Positions 55,604-64,000 are shown, counted from the first letter of the stretch. The stretch: 64,000 nt of DNA from Pedobacter sp. R20-19 (GCF_000708265.2 NZ_JCKI01000003.1:574044-638043), one strand, 5' to 3'. Numbers and translations are program-made. Notes: generated from the letters alone by a model not told the origin.

Positions 55604-56524
55604 ATGAAAGCAATTACTAAACAACTTAAGCAAATAAGTCGCGTAACGTTTCTATTTGCCGCAAGCATCATATTTTCTAAAACAGCAGGGGCACAAATCC
55701 TTCCGCTAAATGCGCAATATTTTCAAAATAAATACCTCGTTAATCCATCAATGGCGGGTATTAACGAAGGTTTTAATATTAATGGTAGCTTCCGTAAGCA
55801 ATGGTCTAATATTCCTGGTGCTCCCATTACGCAAAGTGTAACTTTAGATCAACAAGTAAATAAAGTGGGCTGGGGTGTAAACATTTATAATGAAAAATCA
55901 GGCGGGATACAACGCACCAAAGCCGTTGGAACTTTTGCCTATCATTTACCCTTAAGCAGTGATAACCAACAGTTAAATTTCGGTATTTCATTTGGGGCCA
56001 GTCAGGATAAACTCGATTTAAGTAGCGTGCGGAACAGCGATATTAACGACCCTTCAATTGCCCGTTTTAATGATCGTGGCTATTATTTAGATGGCGATTT
56101 TGGTGTCTCCTATATCTCAAACGGACTTACCGTCGAGGGTGCTCTGCCCAATATGCGTTCCGTTTTCAGAAACGATGATTTAAATTACGCAAACAAACCA
56201 ACATTCTATTCAGCTGTAAGTTATAAATTTAACTTCGGCAGTGGCATCAACGCCATTAGTTTGGAGCCGAAGGGAGTTTTCAGAGGCATTAAAAATTACG
56301 ATAACCTTTGGGATGCCGGTGTAAATGCCAATTTCGCCAACGATAAATTGTATGTAATGGCCATGTACCACAACACACAAAATGCTACCGTAGGTTTTGG
56401 AATGAATTATAAGTCTTCCTTATATTTCATGGCCTATTACAATACGGCAACATCCGCCATCAGCGGTTATACCAATGGTGATTTTGAAGTAAACATCAGG
56501 GTAAATATTGGTAAGAAACCATAA
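55604..56524 (+). CDS. PorP/SprF-family type IX secretion membrane protein
   Basis: The 306-residue outer-membrane protein starts with a signal segment (about 1-30, FAASIIFSKTAGAQ). The family start follows: ILPLNAQYFQNKYLVNPSMAGINEGFNINGSFRKQWSNIPGAP. The rest is amphipathic beta-strands typical of the barrel. PorP/SprF proteins are encoded directly after large type-B T9SS cargoes and help their secretion or attachment to the cell surface. Here it starts eight bases after the cargo gene's stop, so the two form a cargo-partner pair. Confidence 0.94.
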   Translation: MKAITKQLKQISRVTFLFAASIIFSKTAGAQILPLNAQYFQNKYLVNPSMAGINEGFNINGSFRKQWSNIPGAPITQSVTLDQQVNKVGWGVNIYNEKSGGIQRTKAVGTFAYHLPLSSDNQQLNFGISFGASQDKLDLSSVRNSDINDPSIARFNDRGYYLDGDFGVSYISNGLTVEGALPNMRSVFRNDDLNYANKPTFYSAVSYKFNFGSGINAISLEPKGVFRGIKNYDNLWDAGVNANFANDKLYVMAMYHNTQNATVGFGMNYKSSLYFMAYYNTATSAISGYTNGDFEVNIRVNIGKKP

Positions 56525-56896
56525 ATCAATATCGTAAAATTATAACAATCGGATCGAACATTAACTTTCGAAGTTTCAAAAGCCATTTGAGTTGGGAGAA
56601 CTTCGTAAGTTTTTATAAGAAGTTCATCCTATCTGCCTAACGAGGATGAATAAAAATAGCGATTTATTTACCATGGTAAAAAACAACCGCTTGGGCATAA
56701 AATACTGCAATTACATAAAACCTATAAGGGTCTTAAAGACTCTTATAGGTTTAAAAAAAGTACCAATTGCCAAACAACAAACCGATTGTTTTTTACAACT
56801 GACCTAATAGCCTTGCCATTTCCTTCTAGAAGGCCTAAAAACCTATAAGGTTTTGAAAATCTTATAGGTTTATGTGATAATAAAGGTTAATAGCAT
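56525..56896. repeat. Intergenic region with two matching hairpins
   Basis: At 56718-56752 and 56839-56871, AAACCTATAAG pairs with CTTATAGGTTT (11 bp, the same stem in both). The loops differ: the first continues to pair as GGTC..GACT, the second is shorter. They could act as terminators for the convergent genes or be copies of a dispersed palindrome. Nothing else is seen. Confidence 0.7.
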
Positions 56897-58306
56897 TTAA
56901 TTCCAGCCGCCGCCTAACGAGCGGTACAAGCCAACTACCGCATTAAGTTGTTCCGTTTTAATGGTAGTTAGTTCCAGTTCACTTTGCAATAAATTCCCTT
57001 GCGCCGTAATCACCTCTAAATAATTTGCCATACCACTTTTAAATAACAAACTCGCATTTCTGGAAGCCTGCTGTAAAGTCTGCGCCCTTTTTTCAGCAAT
57101 GCTGTACTGCGATTTTAGCTTTTCTACCTTTGTCAATTCATCAGATACCTCGCCCACAGCATTTATTACCGACTGACGAAACTGAATCACCGTTTTTTCC
57201 CGATCGATTTTAGCCAGTTCTAAATTAGATTTAAGCTGACCGCGTTGAAAAATAGGTTGTGTAACTCCACCAGATACCATTCCAAATAAAGATGCTGGTA
57301 TACTAAACCAATTGCTTGCCTTAAAAGAGTTGATTCCACCACTTGCCGTAATCACCAATGATGGATACAAACTCGCCTTCGCTACCCCTACCTTTGCATT
57401 AGCTACATCCAAAGCCAGTTCTGCTGATTTAATATCTGGTCTGCGGCTTAATAAAGATGATGGGAAACCAGCATTTAAGTCTGTAGGAATAACCATCTGA
57501 TCTAAACGACTCAGACGGCTAATAGATTTTGGCAATGTACCAATTAATACACTCAAAGCATTTTCCTGTAAGGCAATATTTTGTTCTAACCTCGGGATTA
57601 ATTGCGCCGCATTTAACTGTTGTGCCTCTGCCTGTTGAATGGCTAAAGAAGTAACCTGACCAGCATCAAACTGTAAGTTGATAATTCTAAGCGTACTATC
57701 ATTTAGTTTTAAGTTTTTCCTGGCAATTTCCAATTGAGCATCAAGCATCAGCAAATTATAATAACCCTGTGCCACATTAGCTACCAAACGTGTTTGAATC
57801 GCTTTACGTGCCTCACCAGTTTGTAAAAAGCTGGCTAAAGCGCCAGCTTTTTGATTGCGGATTTTACCCCAAATATCTGCTTCCCAAAACACACCAAGGT
57901 TAGCATTATAATCTTCAATATGAGTAGATCCCGTAAACTGATTTAAACTTAACCCATTCAAACTATTATCAGAAGGGCGACTGGAACTTCCAGTAACCTG
58001 CAATTTCAACTCAGGCAAATACCCTAATTTAGATTGTTTGAACAAAACTTCCGAGGCATCAATGTTCTTTAATGCAATTTGCATATCATAATTCCTCACC
58101 AAAGCCGTATCAATTAAATGCTGTACCGTAAGATCGTTAATAAAGTTTTTTAGAGGCAAATCGCCAATACTGGAAGAATCTTTAGGCATAGAATTTCTAA
58201 ACATTCCTGGAGCCAGATTTTCTGGTAAAGACAGGTTTCTGGAAACCGAACATCCGCTCCAAATAATTGCAAGAAGCAAGATGATGAATATATTAAACCG
58301 TTTCAT
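56897..58306 (-). CDS. RND efflux outer-membrane factor (TolC/OprM/NodT family lipoprotein)
   Basis: The 469-residue protein starts with a lipoprotein signal ending SGC (C19). It contains two OEP repeats with typical segments (VLFKQSKLGYLPELKLQVTGS, YYNLLMLDAQLEIARKNLKL, SRRPDIKSAELALDVANAKVGVAKASLYPSLVITASGG). It forms the trimeric outer-membrane tunnel of the pump. Its start lies 14 bases inside the end of the RND gene, so the two are translationally coupled. It is the last gene of the four-gene efflux locus. Confidence 0.95.
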   Translation of the reverse strand: MKRFNIFIILLLAIIWSGCSVSRNLSLPENLAPGMFRNSMPKDSSSIGDLPLKNFINDLTVQHLIDTALVRNYDMQIALKNIDASEVLFKQSKLGYLPELKLQVTGSSSRPSDNSLNGLSLNQFTGSTHIEDYNANLGVFWEADIWGKIRNQKAGALASFLQTGEARKAIQTRLVANVAQGYYNLLMLDAQLEIARKNLKLNDSTLRIINLQFDAGQVTSLAIQQAEAQQLNAAQLIPRLEQNIALQENALSVLIGTLPKSISRLSRLDQMVIPTDLNAGFPSSLLSRRPDIKSAELALDVANAKVGVAKASLYPSLVITASGGINSFKASNWFSIPASLFGMVSGGVTQPIFQRGQLKSNLELAKIDREKTVIQFRQSVINAVGEVSDELTKVEKLKSQYSIAEKRAQTLQQASRNASLLFKSGMANYLEVITAQGNLLQSELELTTIKTEQLNAVVGLYRSLGGGWN

Positions 58307-61300
58307 AAACTAATTTTTTTACAGGCTCTTCATGATGAACAACCTCTTTTGATTTTGAAATTTTTTCTTGTAAAGCCTGGAAAATCACGAAGAGTACCGG
58401 GATGATAAACAAACCCAGAATTACTCCAGAGATCATCCCACCTGCGGCACCAATACTAATTGAATGGTTACCCTGCGCTGATGGACCAGTTGCACCCATC
58501 ATTGGTATTAAACCTACAATGAAAGCAAGGGATGTCATGATAATTGGACGCAACCTTGATTTTGCAGCCTCTAATGCCGCAGCAATTAAAGGTTCGCCGG
58601 CACGTCGTCGCTGAACAGCAAATTCTACAATCAGGATCGCATTTTTTGCCAGCAACCCGATGAGCATAATCAGCGCCACCTGAACATAAATATTATTTAC
58701 AATTCCAGTTAAACCTATCGCAACAAATACCCCAAATATTCCGGCAGGGATAGATAAAATTACCGCTAGAGGCAAGATATAACTTTCATATTGAGCAGAT
58801 AGCAAGAAGTAAATAAATACCAAACACAATAAAAAGATCACGGTAGATTGTCCGCCAGATGAAATTTCTTCACGGGTTTGTCCAGAAAATTCATAGCTAT
58901 AACCCGCTGGCAAGTGCTTTTCTGCCACTTCTTCAATCGCTTTAATGGCATCGCCCGAACTAAAACCAGGTTTTGGAATGGCATTAATAGAGATGGAGTT
59001 AAACAGATTATACCTTGATGCTGTTTCAGAACCATAAATACGGGTAAGTTTAACCAATGTATTTATGGGTACCATTTCACCTCTGTTGCTTTTTACAAAC
59101 ACCCTGTCTATAGCCGAAGGATCTGCACGATCCTGTACATCAGCCTGAACTACCACACGGTAATATTTACCGAAGCGGTTAAAATCTGATGCCTGTACAC
59201 TTCCGAAATAAGTTTGCATGCTTTGCAGAATATCTTTCACATTCACGCCTAGCTGATCAGCTTTTTCATCGTTGATATCTAGTTGTAACTGCGGATAATC
59301 GGCTTTAAAACTGGTAAAGGCTACAGCAATTTCCGGCCGTTTCATTAACTCACCAATAAATTGTTGAGAGATACCACTAAATTTATCCAGTTTGCCACCT
59401 GTTTTATCTTGCAACACCATATCCAAAGCCTCCACATTACTAAAGCCCGGAACGGTAGGGAAACTGAACACAAAGAAATTACCGCCAGAAATGGCACCTA
59501 ACTTTCCACGCACCTGATTCATAATATCCTCAATATTTTTAACCTCGCCACGTTCTTCATTTGGTTTTAACAATACAAAAACTACTGCTGAAGATGGACT
59601 GGTTGAGTTGGTAAGCAGGTTGAAACCTGATACGGCAGTTACATCTCTTGAAGCATCCAGCTTGCTTAAGATCCCTTCGGCTTCAGTCATTACCTTTTGA
59701 GTACCATCCAATGAAGTACCTGATGGTGTGTTTACTGCAATGGCAATAAAACCCTGATCTTCTGTTGGGATAAAGCCTGATGGTGTAGTTTTAACCATAA
59801 AGACAGTTACCAGCGTAATCAATGCCAAACCACCTAAACTTAACCATTTGTGGCGTACTAAAAACTTAAGTCCACCAACATAACGGTTGGTTAAGGAATT
59901 AAAACTGTGGTTAAATCCATTAAAAAACCTTTGCTTAAAGTTTGGTTTAACTTCAGTCTTTTCGCTATGAGCGGCATGATTATCCTTCAAAAATAATGCA
60001 GCCAAAGCCGGACTCAATGTCAACGCATTCACCGCCGAAATCACAATCGCAATGGCCATCGTGAAGGCAAACTGACGATAGAAAACACCTGTAGAACCCT
60101 CCATAAACCCAACAGGAAGAAACACTGCCGCCATCACCAGCGTAATGGAAACAATGGCGCCTGTAATTTCATGCATGGCCTCATGTGTAGCCGCTTTGGG
60201 CGATAAATGCTTGTGCTCCATTTTGGCATGCACTGCCTCTACCACTACAATCGCATCATCTACCACAATACCAATGGCTAAAATCAAAGCAAAAAGCGTT
60301 AATAAATTGATCGAAAACCCAAACAACTGCATGAAGAAAAATGTACCCAAAATAGCTACCGGAACTGCAATGGCAGGAATTAGGGTCGACCTGAAATCCT
60401 GCAAGAAAATAAATACCACAATAAAAACCAAAATGAAGGCTTCCACTAAAGTATGCTCTACCTGCTCAATAGATTGGTCAAGCGCAACCTTGGTACTATA
60501 AAAAATATTCTTTTTAATCCCGGCCGGAAAGCTTTTCTCTGATTTTTCCATCAGCTTGTTAATCGCCACTTGGATATCGTTTGAGTTTGAACCCGCCAAT
60601 TGGATAATACCAATTACAATTCCTTTTTTACCATTCAATCGTGTGATACTATTATAAGAATAAGCACCCAATTCTACCCTTGCCACATCTTTCAAGTGCA
60701 AAATAGAACCATCGGCATTGGCACGTATAGCAATATTTTCATACTCTTCTGGTTTGGTTAACTTCCCCTTATATTTAATTACGTATTCAAAAACTTCCTT
60801 GCTCTTCTCTCCGAATTTTCCTGGGGCCGCCTCTAAACTCTTATCCTGAATGGCTTTCATCACCTCATTAGGCGTAACCTGATAAGTAGACATTTGTGAA
60901 GGATTTAACCAAACACGCATTGAATAATCTTTTGATCCACCAAAAATTGCAGCCGAGCCTACACCCGGGATCCTTTTGATTTCTGGAATAATATTAATTT
61001 GTGCATAATTGGCCACAAAAGTTTGATCGTATTTCGATTCATCCTCCGTGTATAAGCCAATTGCCATGATGAAACTATTCTGCTGCTTGGCGGTGATCAC
61101 ACCCTGCTGAACAACTTCAGCAGGTAATTGACTCGTAGCCTGAGCCACACGATTCTGCACATTAACCGCAGCCTGATCAGCATTGGTACCCAATTTGAAG
61201 AAAACGGTAATCGCCAGTGAACCATCATTACTGGCTGTAGAACTCATGTAGGTCATGTTTTCTACCCCATTGATGGATTCCTCAAGAGATGGGGCTACCG

Positions 61301-61478
61301 AACGTAAAACGGTTTCAGCATTTGCTCCTGGATAAACCGCCGTAACCAAAACAGATGGTGGTGCAATATCAGGAAACTGTTGTAATGGCAATTTAGTTAG
61401 GCCAAGTATCCCCAATATGACCAATAGAATGGAAATTACTGTTGCCAGTACGGGCCTTTGTATAAATATTTTAAACAT
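58293..61478 (-). CDS. RND multidrug efflux permease (HAE1 type)
   Basis: The 1061-residue inner-membrane, proton-driven pump has the N-terminal MFKIFIQRPVLATVISILLV start and the two-fold repeat of twelve transmembrane helices with large periplasmic loops. The proton-relay aspartates are D407 and D408 (IGIVVDDAIVVVEAV), the same numbers as in AcrB. FIPTEDQGFIAIAVNTPSGTS is also typical. It exports hydrophobic or amphipathic compounds together with the adaptor encoded upstream and the outer-membrane factor downstream. The drug range cannot be predicted. Confidence 0.97.
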   Translation of the reverse strand: MFKIFIQRPVLATVISILLVILGILGLTKLPLQQFPDIAPPSVLVTAVYPGANAETVLRSVAPSLEESINGVENMTYMSSTASNDGSLAITVFFKLGTNADQAAVNVQNRVAQATSQLPAEVVQQGVITAKQQNSFIMAIGLYTEDESKYDQTFVANYAQINIIPEIKRIPGVGSAAIFGGSKDYSMRVWLNPSQMSTYQVTPNEVMKAIQDKSLEAAPGKFGEKSKEVFEYVIKYKGKLTKPEEYENIAIRANADGSILHLKDVARVELGAYSYNSITRLNGKKGIVIGIIQLAGSNSNDIQVAINKLMEKSEKSFPAGIKKNIFYSTKVALDQSIEQVEHTLVEAFILVFIVVFIFLQDFRSTLIPAIAVPVAILGTFFFMQLFGFSINLLTLFALILAIGIVVDDAIVVVEAVHAKMEHKHLSPKAATHEAMHEITGAIVSITLVMAAVFLPVGFMEGSTGVFYRQFAFTMAIAIVISAVNALTLSPALAALFLKDNHAAHSEKTEVKPNFKQRFFNGFNHSFNSLTNRYVGGLKFLVRHKWLSLGGLALITLVTVFMVKTTPSGFIPTEDQGFIAIAVNTPSGTSLDGTQKVMTEAEGILSKLDASRDVTAVSGFNLLTNSTSPSSAVVFVLLKPNEERGEVKNIEDIMNQVRGKLGAISGGNFFVFSFPTVPGFSNVEALDMVLQDKTGGKLDKFSGISQQFIGELMKRPEIAVAFTSFKADYPQLQLDINDEKADQLGVNVKDILQSMQTYFGSVQASDFNRFGKYYRVVVQADVQDRADPSAIDRVFVKSNRGEMVPINTLVKLTRIYGSETASRYNLFNSISINAIPKPGFSSGDAIKAIEEVAEKHLPAGYSYEFSGQTREEISSGGQSTVIFLLCLVFIYFLLSAQYESYILPLAVILSIPAGIFGVFVAIGLTGIVNNIYVQVALIMLIGLLAKNAILIVEFAVQRRRAGEPLIAAALEAAKSRLRPIIMTSLAFIVGLIPMMGATGPSAQGNHSISIGAAGGMISGVILGLFIIPVLFVIFQALQEKISKSKEVVHHEEPVKKLVYETV

Positions 61479-61514
61479 TTTATCTTATTTTATTTTTTCG
61501 TTCCTGCAAAATGT

Positions 61515-61618
61515 GCTTTAAGCTTTTGTCACTCGGCTTTGGTCTTTCAACTTTCAGCTTTACGCTTTTACCTTTCAGCTTTAGTCTTTCAGCTTTTGCC
61601 TTTAATCTTTCAGCTTCC
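61515..61618. repeat. Degenerate CTTTCAGCTTT repeats
   Basis: The spacer between the adaptor and pump genes consists of repeated CTTTCAGCTTTTR-like pieces of about 15-18 bases, with GTC/GCC variation. It lies inside an operon, so it is transcribed. Confidence 0.7.
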
Positions 61619-61620
61619 TA

Positions 61621-62811
61621 TTATAATTGAGCAGCTTTATCTGATGCCTTTTCAGGTGTAATTACTTGGCCCTCCTGCAAACGATCAAGGCCACTTAATA
61701 CAATCTGATCGCCAGACTTTACCCCATCTTTGATCAGATAGTTGCTGCCGCTTTTGCCAATTACCGTAATAGGCATTTTGCTTACCTTATTTCCCTGGTT
61801 TACAGTGAACACAAATACTTTATCCTGCATTTCTACCGTTGCTACCTGCGGAATTAAAATAGCTTCAGGATGCTGCAAGCCCAAACGAATCTTACCTGTA
61901 TTGCCTGATCTTAATATTCCATTAGCATTTTTAAAACTAGCCCTTAAGGTAATGGCACCAGTGTTTTTATCAAACTGACCATCAATCATGTCAATTTTTC
62001 CTTTAACAGGGTAAGTTGTATTATCTGATAAAAGCAATTCAACTGCTGGTAAATGACTGATTCTATCTGCAGGAGTTTTTCCAGCATAATTTGCATTGAA
62101 GCTATTGAAATCGTTTTCTGCTAAAGCAAAATAAACATGTACTTCGTGAATATCAGATAGCTGTGTTAACGCTTCCTGATCAGTTGGCGACACTAAACTC
62201 CCTTGTTTTTTTGGAATCCGGCCGATGTAACCACTTACAGTCGCCTTTACATTAGTATAACCCAAATTAATCTGTGCCGATGCTACACTTGCCTGTGCTT
62301 GCTCGGCATTGGCTTGCGCAATTTTATAAGCCGTTTTTGCAGTCTTCAATTGAAAATCTGAGACAACTTTATTTTGAACCAATGGCGTTAATTTGTCCAC
62401 TTCAAGCTGTGCATTTAATATAGCCGCTTGGGCAGCATGTAAACTTGCTTTTGCGTTGTTTAAAGCTTCGCGGTAAGGACGATCATTAATTTTGAAAAGT
62501 GTTTGTCCGGCAGTAACATAAGCACCTTCGTTTACCAAAACACTTTGCAGATAGCCGCTCACCTGTGGACGAATATCAATATCTACAGCACCTTGAATGG
62601 CTGCAGGATAATCGATATAAGTAGTTTGCGCACTTTCGGTAACCTGGCTAACTGGCAATACTGGCGGTGGTGGCGCAGCTGCAGTTTGGCTTGGCGAAGA
62701 CTTGCAGCTTACTAAAATGAAAGATAATGTAGAAATAATTAACATAGACTTAACTTGATTAAACGATTTAACACTGTTAAGTAACATAAACAAGTGATGG
62801 ATGGCATTCAT
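61621..62811 (-). CDS. RND efflux periplasmic adaptor (membrane-fusion lipoprotein)
   Basis: The 396-residue protein has a lipobox at C36 (FILVSCKSS) and the adaptor order of barrel-sandwich half (VNEGAYVTAGQTLFKINDRPY), helical hairpin (about 105-175), second sandwich half (NLGYTNVKATVSGYIGRIP) and beta-barrel/membrane-proximal domains. It links the pump to the outer-membrane factor. The start is uncertain: the ATG at 62811 gives a long pre-lipobox region, while ATGs at 62787 and 62745 give shorter signal sequences. It lies 71 bases after the tetR stop codon, with an operator-like palindrome between. Confidence 0.94.
   Translation of the reverse strand: MNAIHHLFMLLNSVKSFNQVKSMLIISTLSFILVSCKSSPSQTAAAPPPPVLPVSQVTESAQTTYIDYPAAIQGAVDIDIRPQVSGYLQSVLVNEGAYVTAGQTLFKINDRPYREALNNAKASLHAAQAAILNAQLEVDKLTPLVQNKVVSDFQLKTAKTAYKIAQANAEQAQASVASAQINLGYTNVKATVSGYIGRIPKKQGSLVSPTDQEALTQLSDIHEVHVYFALAENDFNSFNANYAGKTPADRISHLPAVELLLSDNTTYPVKGKIDMIDGQFDKNTGAITLRASFKNANGILRSGNTGKIRLGLQHPEAILIPQVATVEMQDKVFVFTVNQGNKVSKMPITVIGKSGSNYLIKDGVKSGDQIVLSGLDRLQEGQVITPEKASDKAAQL
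62768..62780. promoter_or_regulatory. Possible third TetR half-palindrome
   Basis: TTAACACTGTTAA keeps the TAAC-N3-GTTA core of the two sites at 62849 and 63513. It lies inside the annotated 5' end of the adaptor gene, which would make more sense if translation starts at 62745. Confidence 0.3.
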
Positions 62812-62848
62812 TTGAATAAAAATTATGGTGAATTTAGCGTGTATAAAT

Positions 62849-62867
62849 AATCTAACGGTGTTAGATT
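62849..62867. promoter_or_regulatory. TetR operator upstream of the efflux genes
   Basis: AATCTAACGGTGTTAGATT is a perfect 8+3+8 palindrome between tetR and the adaptor gene, 38 bases before the adaptor ATG at 62811. Fifteen bases are identical to the site in front of tetR. Binding by the adjacent TetR protein is inferred. Confidence 0.7.
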
Positions 62868-62882
62868 GTTGTGTAAAAAAAA

Positions 62883-63488
62883 TTAACTATTAATAGATAA
62901 TGTAATGCCTTTAATGGCATCTTTTAAAATTTGTTGGTTTAGTTCGTCGGTTGTTCTTCCATTCGGGCGAACCAGGTTAATGGAAATTAAACCATGAATG
63001 ATAGACCAATAGGTATAATACTTCATGCAGATATCATTCTCTGAAACCGGTTTTTTATTAAATAAAGATTCAATCACGTCACCTAACATGGCAGAAACAT
63101 TTTCAGCCTCTGGCATAGATTTTTTTACTGTGCAGCAAACCATATCCACACCATACATCAACTGATAAAATTCTTTATGTGTAAAGGCAAAGTTCCAGTA
63201 AGCAACCCACATAGCTTCCATTTTATCCGCAGCCGATTCATGTTGGTCTCTGGCTTCACGAATATCTTTGGCTAAAATCAAATAACCTCTTCTCGTTAAT
63301 TCAAGAAGTATACCATCTTTATTCGAGAAGTATTCGTAAATAATGGGTGCAGTATACTCAATCTGATCAGCAATTTTACGCATACTCAAAGACTGCCATC
63401 CTTCTGTTTGAACAATGTTCAAGGCTGCATCCAGAATTTTTGTTCTGGTCTCATCTTTAAGTCGTAAAATTCTTTCTTTGCTTCCCAT
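62883..63488 (-). CDS. TetR/AcrR-family repressor of the efflux operon
   Basis: The 201-residue regulator has an N-terminal helix-turn-helix domain (about 14-60: TRTKILDAALNIVQTEGWQSLSMRKIADQIEYTAPIIYEYFSNKDGIL) and a C-terminal ligand-binding domain. The latter resembles WHG/TetR_C types and has two adjacent cysteines (VDMVCCTVKKS). It is the first gene of the minus-strand efflux locus and very likely represses itself and the pump genes through the matching palindromes at 63513 and 62849, released by a pump substrate. Confidence 0.93.
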   Translation of the reverse strand: MGSKERILRLKDETRTKILDAALNIVQTEGWQSLSMRKIADQIEYTAPIIYEYFSNKDGILLELTRRGYLILAKDIREARDQHESAADKMEAMWVAYWNFAFTHKEFYQLMYGVDMVCCTVKKSMPEAENVSAMLGDVIESLFNKKPVSENDICMKYYTYWSIIHGLISINLVRPNGRTTDELNQQILKDAIKGITLSINS

Positions 63489-63512
63489 GATTTGGAATAT
63501 GATGTGATAAAT

Positions 63513-63537
63513 AATCTAACACCGTTAAGCAAATGTA
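63513..63537 (-). promoter_or_regulatory. tetR promoter with overlapping operator
   Basis: Minus-strand TACATTTG (63530-63537) fits TAnnTTTG. It runs into AATCTAACACCGTTA (63513-63527), which is identical over 15 bases to the operator at 62849-62867. A bound repressor would cover the start site. Confidence 0.65.
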
Positions 63538-63660
63538 GAATCAATTTTAAAAATGACAATCATTCATTTGTCATAAACATTTTATTATTAATTTTAGATC
63601 TAAAAATCAAGATTTAAAGCTTGTAAACGAACCTTTCTAATTGATTTTTTTTACAACTTA

Positions 63661-64000
63661 GTTACAAAACTACCATTTGATTATAAGCTGCATATAAACG
63701 CTATGGCTATTATGTCCTTACATTCCTATATGGTAAGAAATAATAGCGTCTAAACTGGAATATAAAATCATGCTTCCTTATAAAATTTTCATTCACGAAG
63801 CAAAATTACCATCTAAGGCATATAAGTTACATACAAGCGCTATGGCTATAATGTTCTTACATTCCTTATATGGTCAAAAATAGCGTTTAAACTGGAACAT
63901 TAAATCACGCTTCCTTATAAATATTTCATTCACAAGGGAAAATTACCATCTAAGGCATATAAGTTACATATAAGCGCTATGGCTACTATGTTCTTACATT
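63661..64000. repeat. Tandem array B: ~137-139-bp units, continuing past the window end
   Basis: Landmark CGCTATGGCT occurs at 63699, 63838 and 63975, giving periods of 139 and 137 bp. Units share CATATAAGTTACATA, CTTACATTCCTTATATGGT, ATAGCGT.TAAACTGGAA and CACGCTTCCTTATAAA. In the first unit ACGCTAT/ATAGCGT, CTATTAT/ATAATAG and CTTAC/GTAAG are nested inverted pairs, so a strong hairpin forms around the core. Later units keep part of this. The intergenic stretch 63538-63660 before it is plain AT-rich sequence. Confidence 0.85.

Overview
The window looks like chromosomal DNA of a Sphingobacteriaceae-type Bacteroidota (Pedobacter-like). Supporting signs are an AT-rich composition, many Bacteroidota-type -7 promoter elements (TAnnTTTG) close upstream of start codons and few obvious Shine-Dalgarno sequences. 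Typical genes include a CarboxypepD_reg/Oar-like TonB-dependent receptor, a Bacteroidota TonB energy transducer, type III glutamine synthetase, a long AIR synthetase, a PorP/SprF protein next to a T9SS type-B cargo, and a DUF6428 gene in an ars operon. The genus is inferred from family resemblance only; no rRNA or other marker is present.

Layout. 1-0.6 kb: C-terminal end of a UvrA-family ATPase. 0.8-6.6 kb, minus strand: SulP anion transporter, NhaA antiporter, then an arsenic operon (arsR - DUF6428 - arsC - acr3) with two related operator-like sites. 6.6-9.7 kb: a zinc-less medium-chain oxidoreductase and two short-chain dehydrogenases, divergent from an HxlR regulator, with a palindrome across the shared promoter region. 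9.7-15 kb: a TPR-lipoprotein histidine kinase with a NarL-type regulator, a small secreted protein, a MITE-like element, a membrane protein and an outer-membrane channel-like protein. 15.2-20 kb: a frameshifted small gene, tRNA-His, rnhA, fbp, a phosphodiesterase, trmN6 and a VOC protein. 20.6-32 kb: purL, tonB, glnN, purM and an S1/P1 nuclease, separated by two large arrays of tandem intergenic repeats. 32-40.6 kb: TonB-dependent receptor, lpdA, MBL hydrolase, GNAT, a small conserved protein and ferritin. 41.2-44.7 kb: a three-gene cluster of circularly permuted ATP-grasp, alpha-E and transglutaminase proteins. 44.9-49.3 kb: asnS, a membrane-anchored FMN glutamate-synthase-like protein and a threonylcarbamoyl-AMP synthase. 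49.8-56.5 kb: a 1924-residue T9SS cargo with an internal PHP-type phosphoesterase domain, followed by its PorP/SprF partner. 56.9-63.5 kb: a complete RND efflux operon with its TetR regulator and candidate operators. 63.66 kb to the end: another tandem repeat array.

Most coding regions are ordinary for this group. The unusual material lies between genes. There are five copies of a ~132-bp foldback element nested in longer repeating units, and two distant ~120-140-bp tandem arrays that share a short core (ATTCCTTATATGGT or close variants). There are also exact six-copy microsatellites placed on gene boundaries: TAGTCAT x6 starts on the lpdA stop codon, TTTAGGG x6 overlaps the asnS stop codon, and CTAACCAC x6 ends immediately before the ATG of an MBL-fold gene. 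The best candidate for a poorly described functional system is the ATP-grasp/alpha-E/transglutaminase cluster. The next is the T9SS cargo carrying a PHP enzyme domain.
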